Assembly (NCBI GenBank): GCA_014529385.2
Contig: CM043969.1
Span: forward strand, 20,798,946-20,862,945
DNA length: 64,000 nucleotides
DNA from: Adiantum capillus-veneris
Taxonomy: Eukaryota > Streptophyta > Polypodiopsida > Polypodiales > Pteridaceae
Reading direction: 5' to 3'
Position 1 is the stretch's first letter. Each line of letters starts with the position of its first letter. Below the pieces are notes generated by a model, which worked only from the letters and a program-made list of their open reading frames with translations, had not been told where the DNA came from and searched no databases. Below, one piece after another: positions 33,611 to 44,163 of the stretch. Both the position numbers and the translations under genes were made by a program.

Positions 33611-34119
33611 CTGGGAAACAAGAACTTGTATCTTAACTCACAAAAAACAATACGATGATCAAAGTCTAGAATAATATTTCAAGTAAAATACAAGTTTCAA
33701 TCTCTTCTTTAAGTCCATTTACAAAACACAAGAAACTATGCTTAAACATTCATTAGTCTTACCTCATTATTACTACATATGCATCAAAATTGAAAGAAAA
33801 GCCTTACTAACTTTATTACAAAAGCTATAAAAATTTAGGTCTCTAACTCAAATATTGAGGTTGATGATAGAAGTATATTGTTAAGCTTCTAGGTACTTGT
33901 TGTAACTAAGCTCAGTTGTTGTAACCCTCTGTCCCTCAAGGCTCGGCTTGAGCTTGAGGCTGATTTGTATATCAGAGGGGTACTCTATAATACAATCACT
34001 CACAATTGAGTTTTGCAAAAAAAAAAAGTTGTACTTGTGCTTAAGCAGATTGGAAATGCGGATACTATTAAACAAATGTTATCAAAGAATCTCACTTACT
34101 TCTAGTAACAAAACTCATA
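33611..34119. other. Unassigned spacer
   Basis: AT-rich. An A-run lies near 34018-34028. I see no gene. Confidence 0.4.
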
Positions 34120-36120
34120 CATGGGAGCTTGTATATGGGAAAAGGCTCATACATACGTTTAAGCCTCATGATCTTCTCACTTGGATGGAGTCAAGCCTAA
34201 AATTTAACTTTGCATGTCATGATCACCCATCACCATGTAACAAACCTCAAATTAGTGCCTATGTGGGGTCCGGAGGTTCAAACAATTTGAGACTCATGGT
34301 GTTTTCCTTGAATCAAGTGGAAACCATGAGGCTAAAACTCAAGTTTAAGTCTCAAGGTGCCTATATGGAATGGAGTCTCGAAATTAAGTTTGAAACTCAA
34401 GGTGCCAATATGGGGTGAAGTCTCAAAGTTAGGTTTGAGCCTCAAGGTGTTGTGGAAGCTCAAGCCTCATGGCATTTTCTTTTGAATTAGTGGACATCAC
34501 AAGGCTGAAGCTTACATCTGAGTCTCAAGTAGCTTAGATGGGGTGGAGGCTCAAACTTAAACTCGAGCCTCATGGCATTTTTCCTTGAATTGGTGGACAC
34601 CATGAGGCTCAAGCTTACATTTGAGTCTCGAGCAGTTTAGATGGGGTTGATGCTCGAACTTAAGTTCGAGCCTCAAGGTGGGCACTCATCTAGAGTGGAG
34701 GCTCAAACTTCATGAAATTTTCCCTTGAATAGGGTTGGGCACCACAAAGCTCAATCTTATGTTTGAGTCTCGATCTGCTTAGATGGTGTGGAGGCTCAAA
34801 CTTAAGTTCAAGCCTGAAGGTGGGCACCCATCTAGAGCAGGGGCTCAAATCTCATGGCATTCTCCCTTAAATAGCATGGAAACCATGAAGCTCAAGCTTA
34901 AGTTTGAGTCTCAAGATGCTTAGATGGGGTGGAGGCACGAACTTAAGTTCAAGCCTCAAAGTGGGCACCCATATGGAATGGAGGTTCAAACCTCATGGCA
35001 TTTTTCCTTGAATAGAGCGGACACCATGAAGCTCGAGATTATGTTTGAGTCTCAAGCTACTTAGATGGGATGGAGGCTCGAACTTAAGTTCGAGCCTCAA
35101 GGTGGGCACCCATCTATAGTAGGGCCTCAAATCTCATGGTATTCTCCCTTAAATAGCATGGAAACCATGAACCTCAAGCTGCTTAGATGGGGTGGAGGCA
35201 CGAACTTAAGTTCAAGCCTCAAAGTGGGCACCCATATGGAATGGAGGTTCAAACCTCATGGCATTTTCCCTTGAATAGAGTGGACACCATGAAGCTTGAG
35301 CTTATGTTTGAGTCTCAAGCTACTTAGATGGGATGGAGGCTCGAGCTTAAGTTCCAGCCTCAAGGTGGGCACCCATCTATATTAGGGCCTCAAATCTCAT
35401 GGAATTCTCCCTTAAATAGCATGTAAACCATGAACCTCAAGCTTATGTTTGAGTCTCAAGCTGCTTAGATGGGGTGGAGGCACGAACTTAAGTTCAAGCC
35501 TCAAAGTGGGCACCCATATGGAATGGAGGTCCAAACCTCATGGCATTTTCCCTTGAATAGAGCGGACACCATGAAGCTCGAGCTTATGTTTGAGTCTCAA
35601 GCTACTTAGATGGGATGGAGGCTCGAATTTAAGTTCGAGCCTCAAGGTGGGCACCCATGTATAGTAGGGCCTCAAATCTCATGGCATTCTCCCTTGAATA
35701 GAGTGGACACCATGAACCTCAAGCTTATGTTTGAGTCTCAAGCTGCTTAGATGGGGTGGAGGCTCGAACTTAAGCTCGATCCTCAAGGTGGGTGCCCATC
35801 TGGAGTGGAGGCACAAACCTCATGGCATTTTCCCTAGAATAGAGTCGAGAATAGAGTAGACACAACAAGGCTCAAGCTTATGTTTGTTGAGTATCAAGAT
35901 GCTTAGATCTCAGCTAAGATGGGGTGGAGGCTCGATCTTAAGTTCGATCCTCAAGGTGGGTGCCCATCTGGAGTGGAGGCTCAAACTTAAGTTTGAGACT
36001 CATGAAAATTTTCCTTGAATAGAGAGGACACATGAGGTTGCAACTCCAGTTAAAACTTCAAGGAGACTAGATGGAGTTTAAGATCAAACTCAATGGAATT
36101 CAAGCCTAGATGGAGTTCAA
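34120..36120. repeat. ~140-bp tandem repeat array with palindromes
   Basis: About 12-14 units of roughly 140 bp, each with CTTAGATGGGGTGGAGGCTC, then GAACTTAAGTTCGAGCCTCA and GGTGGGCACCCAT, plus a CTCATGGCATTTTCCCTTGA segment. In the best units the centre is a perfect palindrome (35073-35098). The edges are degenerate. The frames across it are by-products of the repeat. Confidence 0.9.
35073..35098. repeat. 26-base perfect palindrome in a repeat unit
   Basis: GAGGCTCGAACTT followed by its exact reverse complement. Closely related, partly decayed palindromes recur in each unit (for example near 34650, 35340 and 35625). Confidence 0.9.
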
Positions 36121-36659
36121 GCCAACGTGAGATAAGAAACCAAGAGGTTCATGGTGGAAAAGTTTGCAAAAGGGGTGTACGACACAACTATCCTTTAGGA
36201 ATTTGAGTATGCATTTGATGAGGAAATTTGCAAGCTCTTCGACCCACCTGTAGAATGGGCAATGCCCCCCCCTCAGAAGAGAAGGCCCGTCGGCGTGTAA
36301 AACTTGGGGGAGCGTGAAGATCCTTTAGCAAGGCTTTCGCGATTCTTGCACATCACAACTTCTTCTCTTTGTCGGTGCCTTATCTGAACCACACAAGCAA
36401 AGGTGGAATGAACTTGAGAGGTGTGCCGCCGCCTCGTGTGAGCCAAGCCTAAGAAAGGTAGCATGCATATAATTAAAAAATTAAAAGAAATGTTACCAAG
36501 AATGAGTGCCAATAGAGAGATTCGCCAAGCACTGATACATTACGCAATGGCCCAGGGATCCATCACCATACACATTCCACCTCCGTTGTTCCCCTATTTC
36601 CTCTTAACCAGTTGAATACTACTGCAACGAGAAAGTCCTTCTTCAACTAGCTTAACATA

Positions 36660-37070
36660 CTCATCTGCGGGGTGAAGAGGTTCGCCACGAGGTTGGTGTG
36701 CTATGCTTGATGCAATATTCTTGGCAGGGATCTTTGCAGTGGTTTTCTATGGATGGCGTCTGTGTCCACACACCATATCCAGTCAACCTTCGGATGGGCC
36801 AACATGGCGGTCCTCACCACCGGCAACTTTGCCTAGAACAAGGGCATGTGCACATCCAGCACTAGCGCCGTGTTGTAGAACAGCCCCACGCCTTGTTCTT
36901 GAAATAGTGTAGTAGATAATGGAGGTTTCTTTTCACCTTTGCGGAGTGCGATGGTTGCGTTCTCGAGAGGATGACTAGATGCTCTTGCTTCACCTTTGAA
37001 TGCTCCCAACTTTGCTTCAACACCTCGTATAGCCTCAGTTGCGTTGTCGAATACATGCATTGTTGCCAAA
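36660..37070 (-). pseudogene. GT34 glycosyltransferase (xyloglucan xylosyltransferase-like) fragment
   Basis: Minus-strand frames read VILSRTQPSH with LLHYFKNK, then after a frame change GVGLFYNTALV, a TAG where the family has Trp, AKLPVVRTAMLAHP and WIWCVDTDA. Together these are the conserved core of plant GT34 enzymes: SQP, KNK.DY..HG, FYN.A, FWAKLP, AHP and the DxD metal-binding site, normally W(V/M)DSDA. GT34 proteins put xylose or galactose on xyloglucan or galactomannan in the Golgi. The N-terminal anchor and the region after DxD are not recognisable. Stops and frameshifts show a dead fragment, probably an old duplication or a transposon-carried piece. Confidence 0.7.
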
Positions 37071-37200
37071 AAAGAGTGCCTTCACTCCCTCCGTGATCTC
37101 GATGCCAGTATCCATTGGCCTTCTTTGCATGGCTGCAACGTGAGTAGCTACAGATGTGAGTAGCGACAGCCGCAAAGAAGGTTGTAGGTGACATCATCAC

Positions 37201-38380
37201 ATCTTGATGAGCTCGAGGGGATGAGCCGATGTTTCAAATCCACCGTCAGTTTTAAAATTCAAACTTGACGATTCCGTCAGTTTTAAAATTTAAAGTTGAC
37301 GTTTTTCAAAAAAAAAACTTGTCCTTAAATGTTTTTGGGTACGTAGAAGAGTGGACTAATTTTTTTGTTTCTTGCTATTTGAACACACTGTGGAGTTCTT
37401 TTTGTTTTTTGGAATAACATTGTGTTCCTAAATTGTGTATCCTCATGTTCTTTTTAAGTGAACCACCTCATGCAACAACTCAATGGCTCAAACTCGAGAT
37501 CGAGCCTTTGTCCGTGATTGAAAAAACACATGTTCTTGTTCAGTGACTGACCTAATGCAATGGATCAAACTCAAGATGGATCCTTGGACTAGGTAAGAAC
37601 TCTTGTTTCTGCAACCAACAACGCTTCCCCAAGAAGTTTCACACATTTTCTCATTTCATAAGGTGGATTCTTTCTTCCTATTTGTTAAATAGTGTTAAAC
37701 AACATGAGCTTGCACTCAAGAGGCACTGATTACCCAGCTAGGTGTAGTTGGAGTGCAAGAGATTGGTAGCCCCTCCACCACAACACTGATCCCCCATACC
37801 TTATAGTCCCTAGCTAGGTAGAGATGACTATGCCATAAGCTCATGATGTTGTGATATGTCATAGTGTGGGATTGGTACATGATTTTATGTAACTGCGTAT
37901 GCATACTATATAGCACTAGTTTTGGTCTTTGAAACATTGACAAAGTAAAACTTCCACGTAGAAATCATATATGAGCTAGCATCCAGCACATGGAGATAGA
38001 CATGCACTAAAAGGAAGTTTCAATTTCTTTTTTGCATATGCTAAGCAAAAGAGTCCTTAAAATAAAAGTTGTATTCCATGTCTCACTTAAAATGTGTAGC
38101 TCGTGCTAAAGCATCTAACAAGTTTGATTGGCACTTACAATAGAGTAAAGCAAAAGGGTCTCTATATCAAGCTCTTGTCCAAGTCATTTCTTTGCATAAC
38201 ACTTTTACCCCTAGGCTTTCATTTTATTAGTAGAACATCAGTTGCATGTATGATGAACATTGTTTCTTATCAAGGTAGCGATGGTCGCCATGGGGAAATG
38301 GATGAAATCAAAATAATGGAACAAGGCAATTGGCACCGTATTGTTCGACTAGTATGCGAGGCTTGGTCCATAAGCTAGTT
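37201..38380. other. Unassigned, no gene seen
   Basis: AT-rich with short direct repeats (CCGTCAGTTTTAAAATT at ~37242 and ~37275; a TCAAACTCGAGAT-like motif at ~37489 and ~37567). Short frames have no recognisable content. Confidence 0.4.
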
Positions 38381-38545
38381 CAAAATACTCTTTGAGGTCC
38401 TTTTTGGTGTCTCAGGGTGGCTCCCCCGGTCAATCGATGTACCAACGATGATTACTGGGAGATGTTATGACTAAAAGTTGTAATTTTTTTTTCATATTAA
38501 TATAATTCATTCACCATTGTGAGTTCTGGAAAAAAAAAAACCAGA
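38380..38545 (+). mobile_element. L1-type 3' end, plus strand
   Basis: Ends CATATTAATATAATTCATTC then ACCATTGTGAG and an A-run, the same 3' signature as the minus-strand LINE copies at 30.6-33.6 kb but in the other orientation. Confidence 0.5.
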
Positions 38546-38819
38546 TTGTTTATTATCATTGCTACAAATCTAACATAAAACACACATCTAGACTTTTCCT
38601 CGTGTAGGGGAGAGGATAGAAACCAACTCACAGAGGCTATTGATTTCCAATTTTCATTCTTCCTTTGTATGCTTGGTTTTCATGCAAGCCCGTTCAAATG
38701 TTGATCTTGTTCTCGCACTCTGTAGATTATATGCTCTTTTGTTCATTTTCCAAGGTCAATGTAGAAATTCCTAATCCATGTGTGGTGGTCGTTTCCATTT
38801 ATCTTTCTATAGAGTACCT

Positions 38820-39260
38820 TCAAGATTGACATGGCTTTGTTAGAACATACGAAGGTAGCATTTTCAAATAGTTTGGCTCTTTTAATCTCAAACTCATGCA
38901 CTCACCTTGTCTCCCCAGAAAGGAAAACCATATGAATGCATCCTCTAACCTACAAGAAAGTAGCATGAGTGAACAAAAATTGTCCCAGAATTGTGTATTT
39001 TTTCCAAAATTCCTAAATTGGTCTTTAAGGCTCTGATGCCAATTGTGAGGTCCCCAACCCCGCAAAGATTGGAGCAACTTGATAGATGGCCTTCCTTTAT
39101 TCTCCTTTTTCATTGACAACACCCTACTCCGTTTCCACAAAGTAGAGATACGAGCAACAGAAGACTCAGGAAGTCCTCTATCCATCATTTATGTGGTTAT
39201 AAGGGTCATACGCCACAAGCCAGGTCGATAAATTTAGGACTTCCCACCTTTTTATATTTC
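38820..39260 (-). mobile_element. LTR-element fragment with tRNA-Met-type primer site
   Basis: Read on the minus strand: TATAAAAAGG near 39250, an LTR-like end ..CCTCACA at 39044, then ATTGGCATCAGAGCC (39043-39029), one base different from the tRNA-Met primer site TTGGTATCAGAGC. The upstream LTR boundary cannot be fixed and no coding domain is recognised. Confidence 0.45.
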
Positions 39261-39419
39261 CCTCCAAAATCAGTCCCCTCTCTCTCACTCCTCTCCTTCT
39301 CTCTCTCTCTCTCTCTCTCCTACTTTTCAACACACACTTTGTCTCTTCCCTCTCTCACTCCTCTCCCTCTCTTTTCTCTTTCCTACTTTTCAGCACACAC
39401 TCTTCCTCCTCCCCTCTCC

Positions 39420-39607
39420 TTAGATTTATTGTAGCTCTCCCCCCCATAGCTCTCCACTCCATAGCCCTCCTCTCCACTCTGTAGCTCTTCTGCAGCTCTC
39501 CAATCCATAGCTCTCCTCTCTACTCCGTAGCTCTCTTGCAACTCTCCCTCCCATAGCTCTTTAGTCCATAGCTCACCTCTCCACTTCGTAGCTCTGTTGT
39601 ATCTCTC
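39420..39607. repeat. Minisatellite of CCATAGCTCTCC-type units
   Basis: Alternating CTCCATAGCTCTC / CTCCGTAGCTCT units of about 20-25 bp, each carrying an AGCT core. Confidence 0.8.
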
Positions 39608-40110
39608 CACTCTTGCTTGAGGCTAGCTTTATTCACCTTGCCATGGAGCTAGGCGACATTACAAACGTCCCATCCATAGCAAGATCGTCATGTTCGAAAA
39701 TGGTTTCTCTACATGTTTGGCTACCAAGGGACTTCGCACCCTCAAAGCATCATTAATTGCAAACTGCACAACAACGTCTTGGTGTAGGTCACACCAATCT
39801 GGACCTTTGAGTGCATGGTTGCCTCTACCCTAATGATTCAGCCATCAATGTGTATCCACTCTTGCTTGAGTCCAACTTTGTTCCCCTTGCCATGGATCTA
39901 GGCGACATTACAAACCTCCCATCCATAGCAAGATCATCACGTTCGGAAACGGATTCTCTATATACTACCAAAGGACTTCACACCCTCAAAGTGTCATTAC
40001 TTGCAAAATTCACAACAATGCCGTGGTGCAGGTCACACCAATGTGGACCTTTGGGTGCATGGTTTCCTCTACCCTAATGATCCAGCCATCAATGTGTATC
40101 CAACATTCAA
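39607..40110 (+). repeat. ~245-bp tandem repeat, two to three units
   Basis: Units begin GTAGGTCACACCAA and contain CACTCTTGCTTGAGTCCAAC and CATCCATAGCAAGATCATCA. Unit boundaries are near 39787 and 40029. The same unit, cut at both sides by transposons, is at 4530-4805. Part of it is open (INVYPLLLESNFVPLAMDLG), so it may be a duplicated exon of the gene that follows. Confidence 0.8.
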
Positions 40111-42830
40111 TAACCTTGCTTCATTCTTACAATATGTAGGTAGAGGGGAGCAAGGTCTTCTTGCAAGCGATTGTCGACTATTGGAGCTGATAGTGCACAA
40201 TGGTCTTTGCATCAATGTCAACTTCTTTCCCATACCACTAGTGGATTGCACGAAAGGATCATTCATGCAGAGGAGGAAATGGAACTCTTAAGCTATAGGT
40301 GGAAGAGAAGGATGCTAAGATTGCAAAGCTTGAAGATAAGATCCTACATCTTAAAAAGACTCCCTTAGGTGCAAGGAAACATAAGAGGAGCTTCAATTCC
40401 ATAGAGACTTTAGCCCCCGAAGGTGGTGCTCGAAAAAGAAGGGTTACAACTACATGGTGCATTTTTCTACGCTCCAATCTGTGCTTCTGTGGTTATGTTT
40501 TTGTCCATTCTTAAAGGAATTTTGTGGTACTATTTTTGTTTGTTCTTGTAATAATTTTATCCAAGAGTTGTGGGGTGGCCACATCTAGGAAGATGTGGCC
40601 ACCCACAACTATTTTTGTTTGTTCTTGTAATAATTTTATCCAAGAGTTGTGGGGTGGCCACATCTAGGAGGATCTCATTCATTTGTTAAGTTTGTGCCTC
40701 AAGAAATCAGATGTTGTAGCCCTTTTACGAGCAAGAAATATTGAACATTTAAATAGTGCTGTCATAAAGGAGGTGATGCAAAAGTTTTCAAATCTTGTGA
40801 GCAATGTTGATGTACAGAAGGCTTGTGATGAAGTTGGAATTAGTACTAAGGGCTACATTGCCTTATATGGTCTCCTTAAGGATGCTTTAAGGGAAAGAGG
40901 AATTACTGAGAATAGTGATTCCTATACCACCATCTTGATAAGAAGGCCTCGAACTAGGATGTGTACTTTTGAATAGGAGGCTATTTGCACATAGAGGAGA
41001 TAATACCTTCATCCATCTTTATCAAGCGGTCAAAACGAGCTAGAAAACATGCCAATGCAAGCGTAGGTGCAGACAAGGGGGACAAGGGATTTCCTTACTC
41101 AATGTCAAATAATATTTTTGTTGATTTGAGAAGGCTTCAAATGGCTTTTTATGGTGTACCACCTAATGGTGAGGCTACAGTTATGTAGTCTTTTTTATTT
41201 CAAATTATGGTTTTTCTTATGTTATTTTGGACATTTTGTAGTGCTAGGTTCAAAGTTGGTGTTTGTGCTCAAGCTAGACGAGTGTAAGATTGTGAAGAAA
41301 GGAAAACTAGAAACAATGAATATTACTCTCATGAAAGAGTCATTATTTCATGCAAAACGTACAGCTATGAACGAGGATTGTGATCCATCTTTGAGTGTGC
41401 AGTCGGAGAAAGAAATTTGGTGGCTTGGTGCTATTGAGGTTCCCAAGGAGACCCATGGAGTGCTTTCTTGGATTTTTAAACACATTCCGTGGATAACAGA
41501 TGTCATTAAGGCATAGCCAACCTCGGGAAAAACTCCAAGTAGATGGCATAGGGGAGTTTGAAGTTGATCGGCACTTAGGTGGCGATGCAAAAACAATCAA
41601 ATGCATTCTAGGGTGCAAACAAGGGATTGGAGATCTGTATCCTTGTTCATTCTGCATTAAGGGCTATAAGGGAATGCATGTAAAATACAAAATAGAGAAA
41701 GAGGATAATTTATAAATTACACGTGTGTGGGAGCATTCGGTGCTACGATGTCCTAAGCTAGAGGAGCCCAATCGTGCCACAAAAGACAGTGAATGGAGCC
41801 CTATAATTAACTTGCCTCTCAAAAGGTGCATTTTTGCACACTTCATGTTTTTATGTGCATATTTGATCGTTTATTAAAGCTTCATATTGATTATGTATTT
41901 ACAATGAAGCATGCAGAGAGGTCACTTAATGCTATCTCAAAAGTTGAAGGGCTCTTAAATTCAATAGGTTGTCATAGGACCAACACCTCCATTGTTGCAC
42001 AGAAGAACAATGCAAGCGCTCAGGAAGTGGCCCAACTAGTGTCCTTGAGTGGACTAAAGGCAAGGCACTTTTTGAAGAGGGTTTTGTCCAAGGAAAGTAG
42101 TGCTGATGTCAAAACATCAACATCTAAATGTGGATGGGAGTTATGGAAGGATCTTTGCAAGTATACAACGGACAATGATAGCAATGCAAGTGTTGTACTT
42201 AGTTGACATCATGTTTGGGCAGTATACGAAAAGATGATGAAGATACTACAGCTTGCAAGCACCACTAGTGAGCTATGACACGAATCCCAAAATCTGGTGG
42301 TGGAGTTCACAAAGGCGGTAGTCACTGCATGGGGTGAATCAAACATTACACACTATATGGTGAGTGCTTGCTATTTTGACTTGGTCTGTACTATGCTTTA
42401 GTTTTGATCATTGATGTGTTGTGGATTTATGGGCAACACATCCTCTATTCCCATGGTGCATACTTTATGAACATGTATGGTTCATTGGATCTTTGGAGCA
42501 CGCAAGGTATGGAAAAGTCACACTATTGTGCCAAGGGTGTCTACTTCAAGAATACAAGACATGGAGGGGGTTTACTGCGCTTAGGCTATAATGTTCAACT
42601 AATTTTATCATACCACCTTTGGATGCAAAGTGTCTATTGAACGTGCAAGTTCATCGCGCTTGGAAAAAGAAGCTCATCAGAGCTGGCCCATGTTTGTTCC
42701 TTAGAGTGCTGGAGACCCTCACTAAATCGAGTAGCATGCAGTGTGGCGAGCATCAAGGACTAGGGTGGAAAAGTTTGGGTCAGGAGGTAGTAGATGTATT
42801 TAGAATCTCATGATAATGGTAAATCCATTG
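40110..42830 (+). pseudogene. Unrecognised multi-segment gene, transposase-like features
   Basis: Plus-strand coding-like segments appear in order: a coiled, basic piece at 40299-40460 (KDAKIAKLEDKILHLKK, KRSFNSIETLAPEGGARKRR); SDVVALLRARNIEHLNSAVI onwards (40701-40975) with STKGYIALYGLLKDAL; VLKLDECKIVKKGKLETMN (41260-41515) ending WIFKHIPWITDVIKA; GEFEVDRHLGGDAKTIKCIL with DLYPCSFCIKG (41530-41715); then a helical part (41826-42206) and EKSHYCAKGVYFKNTRHGGG near 42510. GGD, CxxC and E-K-H placements recall DDE-type nucleases of some eukaryotic DNA transposons, but I cannot name a family. Frame changes and stops show decay or introns. Confidence 0.4.
40520..40680. repeat. ~80-bp tandem duplication with hairpin
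   Basis: ACTATTTTTGTTTGTTCTTG occurs twice. Between the copies lie the 14-base perfect arms GGGTGGCCACATCT/AGATGTGGCCACCC (40573-40586, 40591-40604) with a 4-base loop. Confidence 0.85.
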
Positions 42831-42881
42831 CACTTGGATTCACATGTTATCCCGGTAATCTAAGCATTACAAAATATTTGT

Positions 42882-43137
42882 TTGTGTCACAACCCTCTCT
42901 CTTTTTGGATCGAGTTTTCATTGTTGGATTGTTTACGCAATTTACAAGTAGACGTTTTTCTTTGTGTGTTTGAATAGTTGTCTACTTTCATGTGGTTTTG
43001 TAATTTTTTGTGTCACAACCCTCTCTCTTTTTGGATCGAGTGTTTTCATTGTTGGATTGTTTACGCAATCTTACAAATAGACGTTTTGCTTTGTGTGCTT
43101 GAATAGTTCTCTACTTTCATGTGGTTTTGTAATTCAA
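42882..43137. repeat. ~128-bp tandem duplication
   Basis: Two copies begin GTGTCACAACCCTCTCTCTT and end TCATGTGGTTTTGTAATT, with a few differences. Confidence 0.9.
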
Positions 43138-43202
43138 AAAAAAAATCTTGTGCTTTTAGCGACTGTTTTCCACCATGTGAACCCATCCTTATATTTCCAC
43201 CC

Positions 43203-43210
43203 TATATAAA
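43203..43210 (+). promoter_or_regulatory. TATA box of the H3-like pseudogene
   Basis: TATATAAA, 88-95 bases upstream of the ATG at 43298. Confidence 0.5.
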
Positions 43211-43297
43211 GAGGGAAAAAAACCCCACAAACACAAAACACTCCCTCGCTCCCCGAATATCACAAGCTCTAAGAAGCCCCCCAAATGCACTTTCTAG

Positions 43298-44023
43298 ATG
43301 GCAAGGATGAAACAAATTGCAAAGAAGGATCCAAAGACCAATGAGGTGCACAAAAGGCAGAAGATGCGTGCAAATTGGCAACTAGAAGAGCTAGCTGACC
43401 CGGAACGCACAGAGACGGACACGTCCAATGAGCTCCATGGGAAGGGGAGGAAATAACAGTGAATCATAGGGTGGGAGGAAAGACGTTGCCAAGTCAGATG
43501 GGCGTGATACCATCCGGCTCAGGTCGCCAAAATGTGGTCGGCAAGTCACTGCCCAGGGGAATGGGTGCCATGCCTTCTGATCAACCCCACAACGATGAGC
43601 AAAGCAATGATGAGATGAAGATTATGATCCGCATGAAGATGCCCCCAAGCCACCTCCCAAGAATTTTTGCAAGTCAAAATTCTACAGGAAGCCATAAAGA
43701 GCACGGCCACAAGGAGCTCAGAGGTCCCCACAACGCCAACCTCAAAGAGCATGACGATTATGTTGAGCGTTTGTTCAAATCCGGCATTTCTAGAAGACAA
43801 CGCACTTGATTATCAAGAAATCACCATTTGCAAGGACATAAGGAGGTTCTACAAAGACACATCACAGAGCTTCAGATGTCTGCAGTTTCCCTCGAGTCAA
43901 TTCAGAAGGTTGTAGAGGCTTATTTGGTTAGTCTCTGTGAGGACATGTTCTTATGTGTTGTCCATGCCAATCATGTAACAATAATGTCTAAGGATATGCA
44001 ACTAGCACATTGCTTAAGGCATG
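43298..44023 (+). pseudogene. Histone H3-like (possibly CENH3) pseudogene
   Basis: It starts MARMKQIAKKDPKTNEVHKR, close to the MARTKQTARK opening of H3. The histone fold is clear further on: IRHF, TAG (43791-43793), KTTHLIIKKSPFAR (helix N/alpha-1), then after a one-base frameshift near 43838 KEVLQRHITELQMSAVSLES, VVEAYLVSLCED and VHANHVTIMSKDMQLAHCLR, which parallels [20 protein letters not shown] and VTIMPKDIQLARRIR of H3. The tail region is over 150 codons long, far longer than in canonical H3, and holds a GKSLPRGMGAMPS-type repeat. A long, divergent tail and IRHFQK-type spelling point to a CENH3-like source, but this is inference. An LTR element has entered five bases before the stop; the last bases lie at 49202-49206. 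Confidence 0.75.
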
Positions 44024-44163
44024 TGTAGAACCTTGGGAACTGCCATGTCTTAATCCTCCGCCCAACCTCCCTTTTATAGCCTCCTAGTCCTAGGATCCCT
44101 TCTCCACTGGGCAGCCGGCCCTTGGCCAGTCCTTGACCTCCAGGGTGGCCCCATGCCTGACAT
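44024..44163 (-). repeat. 3' LTR (140 bp)
   Basis: TG...CA ends. A minus-strand TATAAAAGG lies near 44072-44080. Confidence 0.9.

Noticed and set aside
34120-36120. Plus-strand frames such as 33948-34418 across the array
   Set aside because: They follow the tandem repeat and have no independent support as genes.
36833-37069. Minus-strand frame beginning MATMHVFDNATEAIRG as an intact protein
   Set aside because: Only its last third matches GT34; the first part is an out-of-frame reading of the decayed gene.
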